DNA of 19,335 nt, taken from the NCBI RefSeq assembly GCF_938017705.1, contig NZ_CALIIS010000090.1, positions 1 to 19,335 of the forward strand, read 5' to 3'. The stretch is from an uncultured Campylobacter sp. GTDB lineage: Bacteria > Campylobacterota > Campylobacteria > Campylobacterales > Campylobacteraceae. The notes under the pieces are model-generated. The model searched no databases, was not told where the DNA came from, and worked only from the letters and a program-made list of their open reading frames with translations. Shown piece by piece: positions 6,088 through 14,543 of the stretch (positions are counted from its first letter, which is position 1; every line of letters begins with the position of its first letter). The position numbers and the translations under genes are program-made.

Positions 6088-7962
6088 ATGAAATACGATG
6101 TTATCGTTGTGGGCGGCGGGCACGCTGGTATCGAGGCGAGCTTAGCCGCCGCAAAAATGGGCGCAAAGACGCTGCTAATTACGATCTTAGCCGAGCAGAT
6201 CGGCGCTGCGAGCTGTAACCCCGCAATCGGCGGCCTTGCAAAGGGGCATCTGGTAAAGGAGATCGACGCGTTGGGCGGTCAGATGGGGCTTGCGGCGGAT
6301 GCGTGCGGGCTGCAGTTTAGAATTTTAAACGAGAGCAAGGGCCCCGCGGTGCGCGGCTCGCGCGCTCAGATCGATATGGACGAATACCGCATCTACATGC
6401 GAAATTTGCTGCTAAACACGCAGGGGCTGGATATAAGCCAGGAGATCGCGAGCGAAATTTTAACCTGCGAGCAAGGCGGCGAGCAGCGCGTTTACGGCGT
6501 TAAGACCCATCTTGGCAACGTTTATGAGACCGAGCATCTGATAATCACCGCCGGCACCTTTTTAAACGGGCTAATTCACGTGGGCGAGAACAAGCTGCAA
6601 GCGGGGCGCGTGGGCGAGCTAGCGAGCATTGAGCTAGCCGAATCGCTGCGAAGTCTGGGACTGCAAATGGGGCGGCTAAAGACGGGCACCTGCCCAAGGA
6701 TCGATGCTAAGACGATCGATTTTAGCGTGCTTGAGCGCCAAGACGGCGACGCGGATCCGCGCCCTTTCAGCTTTCGCAGCAAAGATTTTGCGCCGAAGCA
6801 GCTTGCTTGCTTCATCGCTTATACGAACGAACGCACGCACGAGATCATCCGCGAAAATTTCGCCCGCGCGCCGATGTTTACGGGGCAAATTTCAAGCACC
6901 GGTCCGCGCTACTGCCCGAGCATCGAGACTAAAATTTATGAATTTCCAAATCGAGACCGACACCACGTCTTCGTCGAGCCGCAGACGCGCGAGGCTACGG
7001 AGTATTACGTAAACGGCCTCTCTACGAGCCTTCCTTACGACGTGCAGATTGCATTTTTGCGCACGATCAGAGGCTTTGAAAATGCTAAAATCGTCCGCCC
7101 GGGATATGCGATCGAATACGATTTTATCGATCCTACCGAGCTTAAACACAGCCTCGAGACCAAAAAGATCCGCGGGCTTTTTTTAGCGGGGCAGATCAAC
7201 GGCACCACGGGCTACGAGGAGGCCGCGGCACAGGGGCTGATGGCGGGCATCAACGCCGTGCTTGATTTGCGCGAGCGGCAGCCTTTGATTTTGCGCAGGG
7301 ATGAGGCGTATATAGGCGTTTTGATCGACGATCTGGTTACCAAGGGCACGAACGAGCCTTACCGAATGTTTACTTCGCGCGCGGAATTTCGCCTGCTGCT
7401 GCGCGAGGGCAACGCCGTGCTGCGTCTAAGCGAATACGGCCGCGAGATCGGGCTTTTAGACGAGGCGAGTTACGAGCGGACGCGCAAGTTTAAGCTTGAC
7501 GTGGAGAGCGGAATGGAATTTTTACTAAAAACACAGATTACCCCTTCGAAACAGACGCTTAGCCTACTACAAAGTATCGGCGCAGAGCCCATTTCACAAA
7601 GCTGTAGCTTGCAAAAAATCGCCTCTCAAAGCGGTTTTTCAAAGGCGGGATTGCTCGCTCTGGCGCCGCATTTTGAGGGCTTTAGCGATGAGGTTTTGGA
7701 TGAAATTTTAACGCAGTGCAAGTATCATTTCTACATCGCGATGCAGCGCGCAGAGGTCGAGAGGATGAAGGGACTGCTGGGTGTCGCGATCCCGCCGCAG
7801 ATCGATTTTAGTAAGATCGGAGGGCTTAGCAACGAGATAGTGCAGAAGCTGAGCCGTCTATCTCCGCCGACGCTGTTCGCCGCTAGCGAGATCAGCGGCG
7901 TAACGCCCGCTGCGATCGATATTTTGCACATATACATAAAGCAAAATTTTGGCCTGAAATAA
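6088..7962 (+). CDS. mnmG: tRNA uridine-5-carboxymethylaminomethyl modification enzyme
   Basis: MnmG (GidA) works with the GTPase MnmE to place the cmnm5 group on U34 of certain tRNAs, using FAD and a folate one-carbon donor. Full length at 624 residues. The N-terminus has the FAD-binding VVGGGHAGIEAS (residues 7-18). It is followed by the family signature NPAIGGLAKGHLVKEIDALG near 45-64, the second signature GQISSTGPRYCPSIETKI near 268-285, and LAGQINGTTGYEEAAAQG near 370, which closes the FAD site. TNEPYRMFTSRAEFRLLLR and the C-terminal helical domain that contacts MnmE and tRNA are also present. ATG 6088 follows AAAGG with seven bases between. It stands alone, with no mnmE beside it. Confidence 0.97.
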   Translation: MKYDVIVVGGGHAGIEASLAAAKMGAKTLLITILAEQIGAASCNPAIGGLAKGHLVKEIDALGGQMGLAADACGLQFRILNESKGPAVRGSRAQIDMDEYRIYMRNLLLNTQGLDISQEIASEILTCEQGGEQRVYGVKTHLGNVYETEHLIITAGTFLNGLIHVGENKLQAGRVGELASIELAESLRSLGLQMGRLKTGTCPRIDAKTIDFSVLERQDGDADPRPFSFRSKDFAPKQLACFIAYTNERTHEIIRENFARAPMFTGQISSTGPRYCPSIETKIYEFPNRDRHHVFVEPQTREATEYYVNGLSTSLPYDVQIAFLRTIRGFENAKIVRPGYAIEYDFIDPTELKHSLETKKIRGLFLAGQINGTTGYEEAAAQGLMAGINAVLDLRERQPLILRRDEAYIGVLIDDLVTKGTNEPYRMFTSRAEFRLLLREGNAVLRLSEYGREIGLLDEASYERTRKFKLDVESGMEFLLKTQITPSKQTLSLLQSIGAEPISQSCSLQKIASQSGFSKAGLLALAPHFEGFSDEVLDEILTQCKYHFYIAMQRAEVERMKGLLGVAIPPQIDFSKIGGLSNEIVQKLSRLSPPTLFAASEISGVTPAAIDILHIYIKQNFGLK

Positions 7963-7987
7963 CCTGTGCGTCTGGCGTGAGAAAGCC

Positions 7988-8005
7988 GTAGTAGAATTTT
8001 ACTAC
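7988..8005. terminator. inverted repeat after mnmG
   Basis: GTAGTA (7988-7993) and TACTAC (8000-8005) form a six-pair stem with a six-base loop, 25 bases after the mnmG stop. There is no T-run after it, so it is a weak terminator or an mRNA 3'-end structure. Confidence 0.35.
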
Positions 8006-8026
8006 ACAGGCAAAATAGGAATGAGC

Positions 8027-8788
8027 ATGCAAGATGAGTTAAATTTAAGCCTGAGAAAATTTGCAAGAGACTACGACAAAGAGCCGCTAGTCATCAAAGA
8101 CGAAACTAATCAGGTCATAAAAATTTCGATTATTTTGATGTTTGCATTAATGGCTTTCGGAATTTTAAGAAACGTATTTTTTGGCGGCAACTCCGATATA
8201 TTTAAAATTTCATTATGCTTTTTGCTCGTCATAGGCAGGAGAAAATTCGATATGAATTTCTATAGAAACGCTTATGTCTATTTTTATAATGATAAAATCG
8301 TCAAGATAATTGACGGTAACATTTTTGCGGAAATTGCGCCGCGTCAAATACGAAAGCTTCACAAAACAGTATCCTACGCGCTTCCGATACATTACGGGCT
8401 AGATAGCGTCGGCGGTAAATCAGGCATAATATTTCTTGTCGTTATCATGGCGGCGATGTTTGTAGTGCTGCCCGTAGTGACATCTATTTTTATAATTTTA
8501 GCGACGATCTGCGCAGTGCTTTTGCCCCAGATCATTTTTCATTTTGGCAAGGGCATTGATAGCGTTTTTGATATGATATTTTTACAGGGCAAAAACGGTT
8601 TATTTTGTAATTTTATGATCAGCAATCCAAGCGATTACGCCGAGCTGCGTAGATATTTCAAGGTCGTTTGCGATAAAAATTTAGACCTAGCCGAAAAGAA
8701 AATCACGGCGCTATTTGAAGTGAGTAAATTGGAGATAAATTTATTAGCTAAATTTATCACGGAGCGCAACAAAAAGGGCGATGCTTAG
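8027..8788 (+). CDS. hypothetical membrane protein
   Basis: An integral membrane protein of 253 residues that I do not recognise. Two ATG codons are in frame (8021 and 8027). AGGA at 8017-8020 is correctly spaced only for 8027, which is chosen here. Hydrophobic segments, counted from the chosen start, lie at about 31-50, 56-70 and a long pair at 132-170, so three or four membrane passes. The first 25 residues and the last ~75 are charged and probably cytoplasmic. Between the first and second membrane pairs is a ~60-residue loop with a YVYFYNDKIVKIIDGN strand-like stretch. The protein follows mnmG by 64 bases. Nothing in the context gives a function. Confidence 0.75.
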   Translation: MQDELNLSLRKFARDYDKEPLVIKDETNQVIKISIILMFALMAFGILRNVFFGGNSDIFKISLCFLLVIGRRKFDMNFYRNAYVYFYNDKIVKIIDGNIFAEIAPRQIRKLHKTVSYALPIHYGLDSVGGKSGIIFLVVIMAAMFVVLPVVTSIFIILATICAVLLPQIIFHFGKGIDSVFDMIFLQGKNGLFCNFMISNPSDYAELRRYFKVVCDKNLDLAEKKITALFEVSKLEINLLAKFITERNKKGDA

Positions 8789-9040
8789 AGTTAAATTTGG
8801 ATTTTAGCAGAGCCTGCAAAGCTTATAAAATTTTAAAAATATAGTTAAAATTTTGCGCTCCGCCGCTTTAGGTTTTTAAATTTGATTCAAAATTTTACGA
8901 TCCGTCAAATTTGATCCTTCTGCTAATTTTTGTCAGGGGCGGGAATACAGATAGAGCTTATCGCTCCTAGCGCGCCAAAAGTGGATAAATTTACGTCGGA
9001 ATTTTACGCAGCCCGGGTAAAATTTTATTCGCGAAATGAG

Positions 9041-9068
9041 AACGGGATTTAAAATTTAACCGTTTTTT
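9041..9068 (+). terminator. weak hairpin with T-run
   Basis: AACGG (9041-9045) pairs with CCGTT (9060-9064), and the second arm runs into six consecutive T at 9063-9068. The stem is only five pairs and the loop is large (14 bases). It lies in the 327-bp gap between the membrane protein and the ABC exporter, which otherwise shows only AT-rich words. Confidence 0.25.
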
Positions 9069-9115
9069 CAAGCGAATTTTGCCACAATTGCGCTCAAATT
9101 TCATTGGGGCGAAAG

Positions 9116-10669
9116 ATGAAAAAATATACCAAACAAATCCTCGCGATGCTCGCGCTAAACGCGATCTACAGCGGCTCGGGGATCTTGATTTTAAGCTTTA
9201 TCAATAAATATCTACTTGACGGCGCCGAAAGAGGCGGGCGCATCATCGCGCTATTTTTCGCGCTCTTGGCGCTATTTCTGCTGCTTTCGGTGCTAAGCCG
9301 CATCATGCTTTGCAAGATGGAAAACGACTTCGTATTCGATCTACGCACTAAGATCATCAAGCAGATCATCGATACGAAGTTCGAGCGCATCGAGGCTGCG
9401 TCAAAGGCGAACCTGCTTGCGTCCCTTTCCAGCGATATTTCGCGCCTGACCGAGGGCTTTATGCGCATCTCTGAGCTGATCCAAGGCGCGATGATCGTGC
9501 TGTTTTGCGGTATCTACGTGCTATACATCGCGCCTATGATGTTTGCGTTTTTATTCGTCTGGATCGGCGCGCTGATGGTATTCAACCGCTTTTTGATGAA
9601 AAAAGTCATGCAAAATTACGATCTATACCGCCAAAACGAGGACGTTTTGTATAAAAACTACGCCGCGGCGATCGAGGGGCACAAGGAGCTGTCGCTAAGC
9701 CTAGCCAAAGCAAAGAGCCTATACGAAAACGACTTTTTGCCAAACGCGCAAAATTTACGCCAAAGCTCGCTGCGAGCCGAGGTTTACGGCGCATTTGCGA
9801 GTAATTTTATGAACGTGATGATGCTCGGCGCGGTGGGATTTGTGCTTTATTTTGGGCTAAGCGGCGGCAAAGCGGAGCTTGCAAACGCCGTAACGATCGC
9901 GCTTACGGTGCTTTTTTTGCGCGCGCCTTTGATGATGCTCATATTCTCGCTTCCTAGCGTGCTGCGCGCCAAGATCGCCTATGCAAAGATAAATGAGCTA
10001 AACTTGGACCCGTTCGTGCAGGGCTTCGAGCTTGCGCAAATGCAGCCGTGGCGCAGCCTGGAGCTTAAGGACGTGAGCTTTTCGTATCCGGGCGGGAAAT
10101 TCGGCATAAAAGGGGTAAGCTTGCAGCTAAATGCGGGCGAGACGGTGTTTTTAATCGGCGAAAACGGCAGCGGAAAATCGACGCTTTTTATGATCTTGGC
10201 GGGCCTTTATACGCCGCAAACGGGCGAAATTTTAGCCGACGGCGCGGCTCTTAAACCCTCTGATCTGCGCGCTTACAGCAATAATATAAGCGCCGTTTTC
10301 AGCGATTTTTATCTCTTCGACTATGCTACGGGCGATGCGGACATCGCGCGCGAGTGGCTGGCGCTTACGCACCTGCAGGATAAGGTTGAGCTAAAGGGGG
10401 CTAAATTTAGCACCACGAGCCTATCTAGCGGGCAGCGTAAGCGCTTGGCGCTCGTAAGCGTGCTGATGGACGGGCGAAAATTTTTGATGCTTGATGAGTT
10501 TGCGGCCGATCTCGATCCGCAGTTTCGCGCGGAGTTTTACGAGCGAATTTTGCCAGAGCTGAAATCGCGCGGATATACGATTTTTGCGATCTCGCACGAT
10601 GATAAATACTTCGGCGCCGCAGATAAAATTTATAAGATGCAAAAAGGCGAAATTTCGCGCATAAAGTAA
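9116..10669 (+). CDS. fused ABC exporter, YojI/PvdE (cyclic peptide/siderophore) type
   Basis: A 517-residue half-transporter with an N-terminal six-helix membrane domain (~1-290) and a C-terminal ATPase (~315-517); it would act as an inner-membrane dimer. The ATPase has Walker A GENGSGKST (348-356), signature LSSGQ (436-440), Walker B FLMLDE (456-461) and H-loop His494. Two features point to the YojI/PvdE branch: the GHKELSLS cytoplasmic loop (188-195), and AVFSDFYLF (393-401), where Ser replaces the Q-loop Gln, together with FAADLDP and SHDDKYF. Family members export peptides such as microcin J25 or siderophore precursors. ATG 9116 is preferred over an upstream in-frame TTG (9104) because TTGGGGCG then acts as its ribosome binding site. 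No peptide or siderophore synthesis gene is adjacent, so the substrate is unknown. Confidence 0.9.
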   Translation: MKKYTKQILAMLALNAIYSGSGILILSFINKYLLDGAERGGRIIALFFALLALFLLLSVLSRIMLCKMENDFVFDLRTKIIKQIIDTKFERIEAASKANLLASLSSDISRLTEGFMRISELIQGAMIVLFCGIYVLYIAPMMFAFLFVWIGALMVFNRFLMKKVMQNYDLYRQNEDVLYKNYAAAIEGHKELSLSLAKAKSLYENDFLPNAQNLRQSSLRAEVYGAFASNFMNVMMLGAVGFVLYFGLSGGKAELANAVTIALTVLFLRAPLMMLIFSLPSVLRAKIAYAKINELNLDPFVQGFELAQMQPWRSLELKDVSFSYPGGKFGIKGVSLQLNAGETVFLIGENGSGKSTLFMILAGLYTPQTGEILADGAALKPSDLRAYSNNISAVFSDFYLFDYATGDADIAREWLALTHLQDKVELKGAKFSTTSLSSGQRKRLALVSVLMDGRKFLMLDEFAADLDPQFRAEFYERILPELKSRGYTIFAISHDDKYFGAADKIYKMQKGEISRIK

Positions 10670-10947
10670 AGCAGTTAAATTTTAAAATTCTACGCGAAAT
10701 TTTGCGATGGAATTTGACGTCTAGATGAAATTAGCCTTAGGATTTTGCCACGAAATTCTGCGATTGAAATTTAAGTGGCAAGGCGAAATTCGCTTAAAAT
10801 TTTACAGCGCAAATTCCGCTTCAAGCCCCTACGCTAAAGTTCGCAGTAAATAGAATTTCGCCTCTTTGGCGCAAATTGCAAAAATTTAACCGAAATTTAC
10901 TAAATTTTGATTATACTGCACCCACAATTTAAAAAGAAAGGATAGGA
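10670..10947. other. intergenic region upstream of cytochrome c553
   Basis: 278 bp dominated by AAATTT and GCGAAATT words in several partial repetitions, with no gene. The right end carries the cytochrome promoter and ribosome binding site. Confidence 0.5.
10912..10917 (+). promoter_or_regulatory. -10 box of the cytochrome c553 gene
   Basis: TATACT at 10912-10917 after a T-rich run (AAATTTTGAT), 30 bases before the ATG. It matches five of six consensus positions; a -35 is not clear, as is usual in Campylobacter. Confidence 0.5.
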
Positions 10948-11268
10948 ATGAAAAAAGTTCTTATTGCATGTGCTGCGGTTGCGGCGTTTAGTTCGAGTGT
11001 ATTCGCCGCTGATGGCGCTACTTTATATAAAAAATGCGTGGCCTGTCATGGAGCTAACGCCGAGAAGCCTTATCTTGGCGGCAAAGTACCTGCGCTAAAC
11101 ACCCTAAGCAAGGAAGATATCATCGCTAGCCTAAAGGGCTACAAAGACGGCACCTTGGGCGACGGCAAGGGAAAATTCGGCATGATGGGCGTTATGAAGG
11201 GTCAAGCAGCTTCGCTCAACGACGAATCGATCGAAGCGCTAGCCGATTTCATCGTCTCTAAAAAATAA
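10948..11268 (+). CDS. periplasmic cytochrome c553
   Basis: A small class I c-type cytochrome of 106 residues. Residues 1-20 form a Sec signal peptide (MKK, hydrophobic Ala-rich core, cleavage after VFA). The mature protein has one heme site, CVACH, at C30/C33 with axial His34. The second ligand is probably one of the methionines in FGMMGVMKG (79, 80 or 83). The family carries electrons in the periplasm between the bc1 complex and terminal oxidases or peroxidases; C. jejuni has a close equivalent. ATG 10948 follows AAAGGA. The gene is monocistronic by context: its own -10 upstream and a strong hairpin downstream. Confidence 0.93.
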   Translation: MKKVLIACAAVAAFSSSVFAADGATLYKKCVACHGANAEKPYLGGKVPALNTLSKEDIIASLKGYKDGTLGDGKGKFGMMGVMKGQAASLNDESIEALADFIVSKK

Positions 11269-11281
11269 TTTCAAACTTCAT

Positions 11282-11304
11282 TCGGCGGGCTTCGCGCTCG
11301 CCGA
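11282..11304 (+). terminator. strong hairpin after cytochrome c553
   Basis: TCGGCGGGC (11282-11290) pairs with GCTCGCCGA (11296-11304) around the loop TTCGC. Nine pairs, one of them G-U, start 13 bases after the stop codon. The following GCTTTGCTT is only moderately T-rich. The stem is by far the strongest in this gap and separates the cytochrome from ribE. Confidence 0.6.
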
Positions 11305-11369
11305 GCTTTGCTTAACCTTAAATTTCAAAATTCTACGCTAATATCACGTAAAAATTCCAAAGGCTCATA

Positions 11370-12188
11370 ATGTTTAACGGACTGATCAGAGAGATCGCGC
11401 AGGTTGCGAGCTTTAGCGGCGATTTGCTGCGACTGCGTGCGAGATACCGACCTGCGCTTGGCGATAGCGTCGCGGTAAACGGCGCGTGCCTAAGCGTGAC
11501 GCGGCTTTTTGCGGACGGATTTGCGGTGCAGCTTTCGAGCGAGACGGCACGCGTCATCGCCGCACAAAACCTGCGCGGCTCGGTGCATATCGAGCCAGCG
11601 ATGCGGCTAGGCGAGCGCATAGACGGGCATTTGATCCAAGGACACATCGACGCCGTAGGCGAAATTTATAAAATTTCAAAGCTTGCAAGCGGCGTCGATT
11701 TTTTTATCCGTGCGCCGCTGCATATAGCGCCGCTGCTAGCGCCGAAGGGCTCGGTAGCGATCGACGGCGTGAGCCTAACGATCAACGAAGTGCTTGCGGG
11801 CGGCGGAAATTTTATTCACAAAGACCGCAAAGAGTCGCGCTGTGCAAATTTTAACGGCGCAAGCTTGCACGGGCCAAATTCTAGCGGCTCAAATTCCGTT
11901 CGCGATCCAAACTCCTTGGACGCAAATTTAAAAAGCGAAGCGCAAAGCTGCGCTATTCGCCTTACGATCATCCCGCTCACGCTTAAGGATACGCTCTTTG
12001 GATCCTACAAAATCGGGCGCCGCGTAAATATCGAGACCGATCTGCTCGCGCGATACGTCGCGGCGCAGCTACGCTTTGTCGGCGGACAGCCCGTCTGCGG
12101 TATGGACACGGCGCGCGATGAGAGCGCCGAGGGCGAAAAAGAGGGGCTTTCGTGGGATGCAGTAGATAAAATTTTGAGCCTGTATTAG
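11370..12188 (+). CDS. ribE: riboflavin synthase alpha subunit
   Basis: Converts two 6,7-dimethyl-8-ribityllumazine molecules into riboflavin and a pyrimidine. The two tandem lumazine-binding barrels are visible. The first starts MFNGLIREIA, with GDSVAVNGACLSV (31-43), LSSETAR (55-61) and the GERIDGHLIQGHIDAVGEI block (81-99). The second has GSVAIDGVSLTINEV (127-141) and ends TLFGSYKIGRRVNIETDLLARYV. At 272 residues it is longer than the usual ~200-215. The extra length is mainly a ~45-50-residue Asn/Ser-rich, charged segment at ~146-195, inside the second barrel between the VSLTINEV strand and the RLTIIPLTL strand, plus an acidic tail. ATG 11370 follows AAAGG at 11359-11363. pgeF follows after 18 bases. 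Confidence 0.93.
   Translation: MFNGLIREIAQVASFSGDLLRLRARYRPALGDSVAVNGACLSVTRLFADGFAVQLSSETARVIAAQNLRGSVHIEPAMRLGERIDGHLIQGHIDAVGEIYKISKLASGVDFFIRAPLHIAPLLAPKGSVAIDGVSLTINEVLAGGGNFIHKDRKESRCANFNGASLHGPNSSGSNSVRDPNSLDANLKSEAQSCAIRLTIIPLTLKDTLFGSYKIGRRVNIETDLLARYVAAQLRFVGGQPVCGMDTARDESAEGEKEGLSWDAVDKILSLY
11805..11954 (+). other. low-complexity insertion in riboflavin synthase
   Basis: Codons ~146-195 of ribE encode GGGNFIHKDRKES, then a Ser/Asn/Gly-rich stretch (GPNSSGSNSVRDPNS). The frame is open on both sides and family motifs resume immediately afterwards, so this looks like a surface-loop expansion, not an error. It is absent from the family pattern I know. Confidence 0.6.
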
Positions 12189-12206
12189 GGCGCCAAGTAG
12201 CGCACG

Positions 12207-12941
12207 ATGACCAACACCGAAATTTGCAGAGAAAATCTTGAGTTTGTATTGGACGGGCACGGCGTTCTGGCTGGCTTTAGCGCGCGCGAAGGCGGCGTAA
12301 GCGGCGGAGCCTACGCGAGCTTAAATTTAGGGGATCACGTGGGCGACGATCCGCAAAACGTCGCGCAAAACCGCGAAATTTTAGCCGCCGCGCTCGGCAT
12401 CGCGCCTCGAAATTTAAAATTTATGCGTCAGATCCACTCAAACAAAGTTGAAATTTTACGCGCAGGTAGCGATGAAATCCCGCCCTGCGATGGGCTCGTG
12501 ACCGATCTGCGCGGCGTGGCGCTGTGCGTGCTGGTAGCGGACTGCTCGCCCGTGCTGATCGCGGACGAGCGGCGCGGAGTGGTCGCTGCAGTGCATGCGG
12601 GGCGCGCGGGCGTGATAGGGCGGATCTGCACCAATGCGATAAATTTGATGTGCGAGCGCTTCGGCTGCGTCGCTGCGGAGCTGAATGTGTTCGTGGGCGC
12701 GAATATCAAGGCGCGAAACTACGAACTTGGCGGGCTTGATCTGGGCGAGTTTGAGCGTTACAAAACGCAGGGGCATTTCGATATGAACGCCGCGCTGCGC
12801 GATGAGCTCGCAGCTGCTGGGGTACGAAACGTTAAATTTGATCCACGCTGCACCTTCGAGAGCGAGCGGCATTTTTCATACCGCAGAGACGGCGTCACGG
12901 GGCGCTTCTGCGGCTTTGTGATGAATAAGCCATTCCGATGA
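12207..12941 (+). CDS. pgeF: peptidoglycan editing factor, YfiH/laccase-domain protein
   Basis: 244 residues, normal size. Members of this family (YfiH, DUF152, once called polyphenol oxidase) bind a metal with a His-Cys-His site. In E. coli, PgeF prevents L-Ser from being misincorporated into the peptidoglycan stem; purine nucleoside activities are reported for relatives. The three ligands are visible: H77 in RQIHSNKV, C113 in VADCSPVLIAD and H130 in AAVHAGRAG. The GGVSGGAYASLNLGDHVGDD block (29-48) and the C-terminal CTFE...FSYRRDGVTGRF are also typical. HAGRAG differs from the more common HAGWRG. The start at ATG 12207 has a poor ribosome binding site, consistent with read-through translation from ribE 18 bases upstream. 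Confidence 0.92.
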   Translation: MTNTEICRENLEFVLDGHGVLAGFSAREGGVSGGAYASLNLGDHVGDDPQNVAQNREILAAALGIAPRNLKFMRQIHSNKVEILRAGSDEIPPCDGLVTDLRGVALCVLVADCSPVLIADERRGVVAAVHAGRAGVIGRICTNAINLMCERFGCVAAELNVFVGANIKARNYELGGLDLGEFERYKTQGHFDMNAALRDELAAAGVRNVKFDPRCTFESERHFSYRRDGVTGRFCGFVMNKPFR

Positions 12942-13131
12942 AAAGCAAAAAATTTAAGATATAAAATTTCTCCGCGAGGTTACCTGAATTTTATGAAACT
13001 CTATAAAATTTAACGTAGAGGCGCTGTAAAGCAAAGCGGCGAAAAGAGGCTAGATTGTGGCGTGACATCGCAGTCAAGAAAGCCAAAAAACGTAAAATTT
13101 ACAATCAAAAATCCAAAGCAAAGGAGAAAAT

Positions 13132-14271
13132 ATGCTGTTACTTAAAAATGCCGATCTATACGCGCCAGAGCACGTCGGCAGGAGCGACGTTTTGCTCGGA
13201 GGTGGTAAAATTTTAGCCGTTTCTAAAGGGCTTGATTTTCGAGTCGAGGGACTTGAGGTTTACGATCTAGAGGGTAAAATTTTAGCGCCTGGGCTCATAG
13301 ATCAGCACGTACACATCACGGGCGGCGGCGGCGAGGCTGGTTATCATTCGCGAACGCCCGAAATAACGCTATCGCAAATCATCCGCTACGGTACGACGAC
13401 GGTCGTAGGTACGCTAGGCACCGACGGGTGCACTAGGAGTCTGGAAAACCTCTACTCAAAGGCCAAAGCGCTCGAATACGAGGGCATCTCGACCTTCATC
13501 CACACCGGCTCTTACGCGCTGCCTAGCGTCACATTTACGGGCTCCGTCACGCGCGATCTGGTCCTCATCGACAAGGTCATCGGCTGTAAGATCGCGATGA
13601 GCGACAACCGCGGCAGCTACCCGACCGCGCAGGAGCTCATCAAGACCCTGACGCAGATCCGCATCGGTGGTATGATCTCGAAAAAAGGCGGCGTACTGCA
13701 TATGCACATGGGCGGGCTCGCGGATAAATTTGACCTGATTTTTAGCGTGATCAAGGATTATTCGTTCCCGGTTAATTACTTCTCGCCGACGCACTGTGCG
13801 CGGACGAAGGAGCTCTTTGACGAGGTGATCAAATTTCAAAAAATGGGCGGCTACATCGACATCACGAGCGGCGGAAGTAAATTTGCCCCGCTTCACGAAG
13901 TTATCGCGTACGGGCTTGCTAACGGGCTAAATTTAGAGCGTCTAACGATGAGCTCGGACGGCAACGGCAGCGTCCCTAGATTCGACGAAAACGGCGCGCT
14001 AGTGGGCTACGGCTGCGCTTCGTGCGAGACGAATTTAGAGGTCATTCAAGCCTGCGTGAAAAATAAAATCCTAACCATCCCGCAAGCGCTAAGCATGATG
14101 GGTAAAAACGTCGCAAAATACCTAAATCTAAGCGGCAAAGGCGAGATAAAAGTAGGCTTTGACGCCGATTTTGCGGTATTTGACGAAGCTCTAAATTTAG
14201 ATAGCGTGATCGCGAAAGGGGAGTTTTGCGTGAAAGAGGGCAAGCTCGTGAAAAAGGGATTTTTTGAGTGA
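13132..14271 (+). CDS. iadA: isoaspartyl dipeptidase (beta-aspartyl peptidase)
   Basis: A metal-dependent amidohydrolase that cleaves beta-aspartyl dipeptides arising from damaged proteins. All ligand positions expected from E. coli IadA (379 residues here against ~390) are present at a constant offset of nine: H59 and H61 in DQHVHITGG, the lysine to be carbamylated K153 in GCKIAMSDNRGS, H192 in LHMHMGG, H221 in FSPTH, and the catalytic D276 in SSDGNGSVP. The N-terminal small beta domain and the FDADFAVFD C-terminal strand are as expected. ATG 13132 follows AAAGGAG with six bases between, an excellent ribosome binding site. It has 190 bp of non-coding DNA upstream and a palindrome downstream, so it is probably its own transcription unit. 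Confidence 0.95.
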   Translation: MLLLKNADLYAPEHVGRSDVLLGGGKILAVSKGLDFRVEGLEVYDLEGKILAPGLIDQHVHITGGGGEAGYHSRTPEITLSQIIRYGTTTVVGTLGTDGCTRSLENLYSKAKALEYEGISTFIHTGSYALPSVTFTGSVTRDLVLIDKVIGCKIAMSDNRGSYPTAQELIKTLTQIRIGGMISKKGGVLHMHMGGLADKFDLIFSVIKDYSFPVNYFSPTHCARTKELFDEVIKFQKMGGYIDITSGGSKFAPLHEVIAYGLANGLNLERLTMSSDGNGSVPRFDENGALVGYGCASCETNLEVIQACVKNKILTIPQALSMMGKNVAKYLNLSGKGEIKVGFDADFAVFDEALNLDSVIAKGEFCVKEGKLVKKGFFE

Positions 14272-14292
14272 AATTTGAAGCAGATGCCGCTT

Positions 14293-14313
14293 TTTAAATT
14301 CGGCGAATTTAAA
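14293..14313. terminator. perfect 9-bp inverted repeat after iadA
   Basis: TTTAAATTC (14293-14301) and GAATTTAAA (14305-14313) flank the loop GGC, starting 21 bases after the iadA stop. The stem is AT-rich and only a short T-run follows, so termination is plausible but not certain. Confidence 0.45.
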
Positions 14314-14429
14314 TTTGACGAATAATCTTGCTCTCTACCTTTACGACCGTCTCATCTTTGCAGCGCAAAATTTAACCGCGCCGAGGTTTGGATTATATTA
14401 AATTTAGCTTTAATTTAGCTATTTTTAAA

Positions 14430-14435
14430 TATAAT
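14430..14435 (+). promoter_or_regulatory. -10 box of the rpsB-tsf operon
   Basis: A perfect TATAAT at 14430-14435 preceded by a long T/A-rich tract with periodic T-runs (14395-14428), the usual Campylobacter sigma-70 promoter style. It implies a leader of about 110 bases before rpsB. Confidence 0.6.
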
Positions 14436-14478
14436 CCCAGCTTCAATTCACACACACCAATCCTAAAATTTGGTTGCG

Positions 14479-14543
14479 TTTGTTAAAACAAATGTTAATG
14501 GGTGCGGAGGAGAAACCTAAATTTCGGGGCAACCCACAAGGAG
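14479..14543 (+). promoter_or_regulatory. structured rpsB leader, possible S2 autoregulatory site
   Basis: The rpsB leader holds two potential hairpins. TTTGT (14479-14483) pairs with ACAAA (14488-14492). TGGGTGC (14499-14505) pairs with GCAACCCA (14529-14536, one bulged A), enclosing GGAGGAGAAACC. An apparent second ribosome-binding-like GGAGGAG (14506-14512) sits inside the loop, and the true one (AAGGAG, 14538-14543) follows directly after the stem. Leaders of rpsB are autoregulated by S2 in other bacteria; that this is such a site is inference. Confidence 0.4.

Noticed and set aside
8021..8026. Upstream ATG of the membrane protein
   Set aside because: The AGGA at 8017-8020 abuts this ATG directly, so the ATG at 8027 is the better start.
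9104..9115. TTG start for the ABC exporter
   Set aside because: It would use up the GGGGCG that is well placed as ribosome binding site for ATG 9116.
14284..14325. 13-codon frame after iadA
   Set aside because: Made by the AAATTT palindrome; no ribosome binding site.
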